Assembly (NCBI RefSeq): GCF_024721115.1
Contig: NZ_JAMDHK010000004.1
Location: 147,862 to 211,861 of the forward strand
Direction: 5' to 3'
Source: Salipiger pentaromativorans
GTDB lineage: Bacteria > Pseudomonadota > Alphaproteobacteria > Rhodobacterales > Rhodobacteraceae
Length of the DNA stretch: 64,000 bases
Numbering within the stretch: the first letter of the stretch is position 1; every line of letters begins with the position of its first letter. The position numbers were made by a program, and so were the translations under genes. Shown piece by piece: positions 61,513-64,000 of the stretch. A model generated the notes under the pieces. That model was not told where the DNA came from and did not search any database. It saw only the letters and a program-made list of their open reading frames with translations.

Positions 61513-62607
61513 ATGCCCCTTGCACCGAACCTGATGGAAATCCTTGCCCGTGCCCGTGCCGATCTGCGCATGGGGGTGCCGGTGGTGCTGATGGGGGCGG
61601 ATGGCGCCGGGGTGCTGGTGCTGGCCGCCGAAACCGCGTCGGAAGAGCGGCTGGCGCTGCTGCGGCAGGCCGAGGGCGAGACCGAGCTGGTTCTGACGGC
61701 ACGGCGGGCCGAGACGCTCAAGGCGCGGGTCTATGACGGCGATCTGGCGCGGGTGGCGCTACCGGCGGATGCGGGGATTTCCTGGGTGCGCAATGTGTCG
61801 GACCCGGCGGACGATCTGTCGATGCCGATGAAGGGCCCGCTGAAGGAACGGCGCGGCGGCGATGTGGCGCTGCACCGGCTGGCGATCACCCTGGCGAAAT
61901 CCGCCCGGCTGCTGCCGGCGGCGCTGGTGCTGCCCGTCGCGGCGCCGCGCGGTGTGGCGTTGAACGAGAATCTGACGCTGGTCGATGGCGTCGCGGCGGC
62001 GCCCTCGATGCTGATGCTGGCCAATCTCGATCATGTGGTGTCGGCCCGCGTGCCGCTCGAGACGGCCGAGAACGCGCGGTTGCATATCTTCCGCCCGGCG
62101 GACGGATCGGAAGAGCATTACGCGGTCGAGGTGGGCCGTCCGGACCGCCATGCGCCGGTGCTGGCGCGGCTGCATTCGGCCTGTTTCACCGGCGATGTCC
62201 TGGGGTCGTTGAAATGCGATTGCGGTCCGCAGCTTCACGCGGCGCTGGCGCGCATGGGTGAAGAGGGGGCGGGGGTGCTGCTCTATCTCAACCAGGAAGG
62301 TCGGGGCATCGGGCTTGCTAACAAGATGCGCGCCTATGCGTTGCAGGATCAGGGCTTCGACACGGTCGAGGCCAACCACCGGCTGGGCTTCGAGGACGAC
62401 GAGCGCGATTTCCGGCTGGGCGCCGAGATCCTGCGCAAGATGGGCTTTACCTCGGTGCGGCTGCTGACCAACAACCCCAACAAGCTCGCGATGATGGAGC
62501 GGTGCGGTATCGCCGTGGCGGAACGGGTGCCGCTGAAGGTCGGCAAGACCGCGTTCAACGCGCATTACCTTGCCACCAAGGCGGCGAAATCGGGGCATCT
62601 TCTGTAG
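61513..62607 (+). CDS. ribA: GTP cyclohydrolase II with degenerate N-terminal RibB-like domain
   Basis: A 364-residue protein. The C-terminal half is a complete RibA domain: zinc cysteines C224, C235 and C237 (SACFTGDVLGSLKCDCG), then QEGRGIGL (261-268). It opens GTP for riboflavin synthesis. The first 160 residues align in outline with 3,4-dihydroxybutanone-phosphate synthase (GVPVVLMGADGAGVLVLAAE), but the acidic metal-binding motif of RibB is missing, so that domain is probably inactive. The stop codon lies inside an intergenic repeat. Confidence 0.92.
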   Translation: MPLAPNLMEILARARADLRMGVPVVLMGADGAGVLVLAAETASEERLALLRQAEGETELVLTARRAETLKARVYDGDLARVALPADAGISWVRNVSDPADDLSMPMKGPLKERRGGDVALHRLAITLAKSARLLPAALVLPVAAPRGVALNENLTLVDGVAAAPSMLMLANLDHVVSARVPLETAENARLHIFRPADGSEEHYAVEVGRPDRHAPVLARLHSACFTGDVLGSLKCDCGPQLHAALARMGEEGAGVLLYLNQEGRGIGLANKMRAYALQDQGFDTVEANHRLGFEDDERDFRLGAEILRKMGFTSVRLLTNNPNKLAMMERCGIAVAERVPLKVGKTAFNAHYLATKAAKSGHLL

Positions 62608-62668
62608 GGTGGGCAATCTGCCCACCCTGTTTTTCGACAAGGAACGGTGGGCAGATTGCCCACCCTAC
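62604..62668. repeat. Inverted pair of identical 23-base hairpin repeats
   Basis: Positions 62604-62626 and 62646-62668 are exact reverse complements, each itself containing a GTGGGCA-type stem. The left copy supplies the TAG stop of ribA (62605-62607). The right copy abuts the ribosome binding site (CGGAGGT) of the next gene. Same family as 10311 and 25114-25370. Confidence 0.85.
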
Positions 62669-62678
62669 GGAGGTTCTG

Positions 62679-63179
62679 ATGGAGATGGTTCTGACGCCTT
62701 TGGGCCTGCGCTTCTCAGGGCAGCTCTGGCCCTGTTCGGTGGGGCGGGGCGGCATCCGGAGCGACAAGCGCGAAGGCGACGGGGCGACGCCGGTCGGCAT
62801 ACACCGGATCGTCGGCACGCTTTATCGTCCCGACCGTGTGGCGCGGCCCGCGCCCTGGGCCGATCCGATCCTGCCGGGCGATCTGTGGTCGGACGATGCC
62901 GGAGATCCCGCCTATAACACGATGGTGCGGGCGCCCTACGCGCCCAGCCACGAGCGGATGCGCCGCGCCGATCCGCTTTACGACATCGTGCTGCTGACCG
63001 ACTGGAACTGGCCCCTCGCCGAGCCGGGGCACGGCTCGGCGATCTTTCTGCACCAGTGGCGGCGGCCGGGCTTTCCCACCGAGGGCTGCATCGCCTTCCG
63101 CCGCGATCATCTGCGCCAGATCGCGGCGCTGGCTGTCCCCGGCACCCGGCTCATCGTGCCGGAGACCATGGCGGGGTAA
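62679..63179 (+). CDS. L,D-transpeptidase (YkuD family)
   Basis: A 166-residue catalytic domain with the family signature FLHQWRRPGFPTEGCIAF (H125, catalytic C137). There is no signal peptide or membrane helix, so either it is a cytoplasmic-like short YkuD protein, common in alphaproteobacteria, or its export signal is non-classical. Expected chemistry is 3-3 cross-linking of peptidoglycan or attachment of proteins to it. CGGAGGT lies before ATG 62679, immediately after the inverted repeats. Confidence 0.87.
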   Translation: MEMVLTPLGLRFSGQLWPCSVGRGGIRSDKREGDGATPVGIHRIVGTLYRPDRVARPAPWADPILPGDLWSDDAGDPAYNTMVRAPYAPSHERMRRADPLYDIVLLTDWNWPLAEPGHGSAIFLHQWRRPGFPTEGCIAFRRDHLRQIAALAVPGTRLIVPETMAG

Positions 63180-63200
63180 GGCGCTGCCGGTTCCGCCGGG

Positions 63201-63587
63201 CTATTCGGGATAGGCGCGCCGGGCCTTGGCCGTGCCCACGACCTTGTTTCCCGCCTTCGCGGTTGCGGTCCATTCATAGGTGTGGCTGCCGCCGGGCGGG
63301 CAGGGGCTCTTGTATTTGAACGTGCCGAAAGGCAGCTTGCCGCTGCCGGAGATCTTCACCTTTCCGCCGCCGTGGTTGTAGCTCGGCACGTCGAGATCCT
63401 TGAGCCGGAATTCGACCGTGGTCGTGCCGGCGGGCAGATCCTTGATCGTGAAGGCCGGGGCGCCGACCCGGTTGGGCCGCCCGGTGGTGCAAAGCGGGAT
63501 GTCGCCCCAGGTGAAGGAAATGGCAAATTCAGCGCTTGCGGTGCCGGCGGAGAGCAGCAGCGCGGCGACGATTGGCAGGACTCGCAT
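63201..63587 (-). CDS. PEBP/YbhB-like secreted protein
   Basis: A 128-residue protein with a signal peptide (VLPIVAALLLSAGTASA) and a mature domain resembling phosphatidylethanolamine-binding/YbhB-YbcL proteins: FTIKDLPAGTTTVEFRLKDL, then YKSPCPPGGSHTYEW near the end. Ligand unknown. ATG 63587 is chosen because it opens the signal peptide and AAAGGGTG precedes it. Confidence 0.72.
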   Translation of the reverse strand: MRVLPIVAALLLSAGTASAEFAISFTWGDIPLCTTGRPNRVGAPAFTIKDLPAGTTTVEFRLKDLDVPSYNHGGGKVKISGSGKLPFGTFKYKSPCPPGGSHTYEWTATAKAGNKVVGTAKARRAYPE

Positions 63588-63658
63588 GGATACACCCTTT
63601 CTTGTGAGGTGCCGGAGCGTCGCCGGGAATGCAGAACAGATCAAGCGATAGATCGGAC

Positions 63659-64000
63659 TTACGACATCCGCCGGACGCTCATCGAGATATGGGCGCGGCG
63701 GATGAGGGCCGCAGCCTGGGTGTCGCCCGCGCGCAGCGCCGTCCGGGTTTCACGCATCTCGCTGAGAAAGATCGCGCATTCGTCGGCCAGATCCATATGG
63801 GGGATGGATTTCAGCCAGATCCGCGCGGTGCGGTAATACAGCCGTTCGCTGATCTCGCGCAGCGCGGGGTTGCCGGTCAGCGACAGGCCGAAACCGTGAT
63901 AGTCCATATTGAGCTGGGCAAAGGCGCGGGCCTCCGGCGTGGCCAGAAGGGCCTGGCCCCGACGCACAAAGCTTTGCATCTCGTTCAGAACATGGGGGGT
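63659..64000 (-). CDS. GntR family regulator, C-terminal FCD domain (5' end beyond window)
   Basis: The frame is open from the window edge to TAA at 63659, giving the last 113 residues. The helical pattern FAQLNMDYHGFGLSLTGNPA with a metal-ligand-like Asp/His spacing, and the closing LRAGDTQAAALIRRAHISMS, are typical of the all-helical FCD effector domain. The DNA-binding domain lies outside the window. Confidence 0.78.
   Translation of the reverse strand, partial: TPHVLNEMQSFVRRGQALLATPEARAFAQLNMDYHGFGLSLTGNPALREISERLYYRTARIWLKSIPHMDLADECAIFLSEMRETRTALRAGDTQAAALIRRAHISMSVRRMS

Noticed and set aside
1-64000. tRNA, rRNA, CRISPR, integrase or transposase genes
   Set aside because: I looked in the gaps longer than about 100 bases and saw no cloverleaf, rRNA-like, spacer-repeat or transposase sequence.

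Overview
The window is chromosomal DNA of a high-GC alphaproteobacterium, most likely a Rhodobacteraceae (Roseobacter group) member. The evidence is the divergent chvI-chvG/pckA locus followed by hprK-rapZ-EIIA-HPr, the PHA synthase/phasin pair, the rpsO...DUF6525-pnp neighbourhood, and several families typical of that group (DUF6473, DUF6525, DUF3859, DUF2927). I see no rRNA, tRNA, CRISPR array, transposase or phage gene. Most of the window is housekeeping and metabolic DNA, with a few accessory blocks.

Layout. 1-3.2 kb: an edge-truncated kinase, a phasin and PhaC. 3.4-7.0 kb: a CecR-like TetR regulator translationally coupled to an HlyD/ABC exporter. 7.1-10.3 kb: an arsenate-resistance operon (ArsR-ArsC fusion, GAPDH, ArsJ). 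10.4-14.8 kb: CoA/acyl metabolism. 14.8-21.3 kb: HPr, EIIA, RapZ, HprK, ChvG and ChvI, divergent from pckA. 21.4-27.3 kb: small conserved proteins, proC, a CsaA-like protein, a D-2-hydroxyacid dehydrogenase, dtd, a sugar kinase and an Hsp20. 27.4-35.0 kb: a membrane-stress-like cluster (zinc-ribbon protein, SPFH-GYF protein, DUF2927 lipoprotein, TelA, two XpaC-like proteins and two tiny membrane proteins). 35.1-41.7 kb: RNA modification (RluB-like, TadA, RluE-like), transport, LysR/RidA and exonuclease III. 41.8-43.5 kb: a LysE/LysR pair with distinctly lower GC. 43.6-51.6 kb: cardiolipin synthase, thioredoxin/TPR, LON-domain, Trm112, and a small cytochrome c facing a ferric-reductase-like flavocytochrome. 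51.7-58.4 kb: two RTX-type secreted proteins placed around rpsO, then DUF6525 and pnp. 58.6-64 kb: ketopantoate reductase, a DUF2202 ferritin-like protein, an OmpR-type regulator, ribA, an L,D-transpeptidase, a PEBP-like protein and an edge-truncated GntR/FCD regulator.

Non-coding content is notable. Between the DUF2202 gene and the OmpR-type regulator there is a compact cassette on the minus strand: an FNR-type box, a 5' hairpin, a CCTCCC segment and a strong Rho-independent terminator. It looks like an unannotated, oxygen-responsive small RNA of about 80 nt. Two families of intergenic palindromes recur: a GGTGGGCA/TGCCCACC hairpin repeat (five copies, four of them in inverted pairs) and AT-rich-stem hairpins between convergent or tandem genes. 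DnaA-box-like clusters, two LacI-type operator-like sites upstream of pckA, and a 22-bp-spaced direct repeat upstream of ribA are also described.

All functional names come from reading motifs and gene order; no database search was run. Start codons were chosen from ribosome binding sites, overlaps and family length, and alternatives are stated where they matter.
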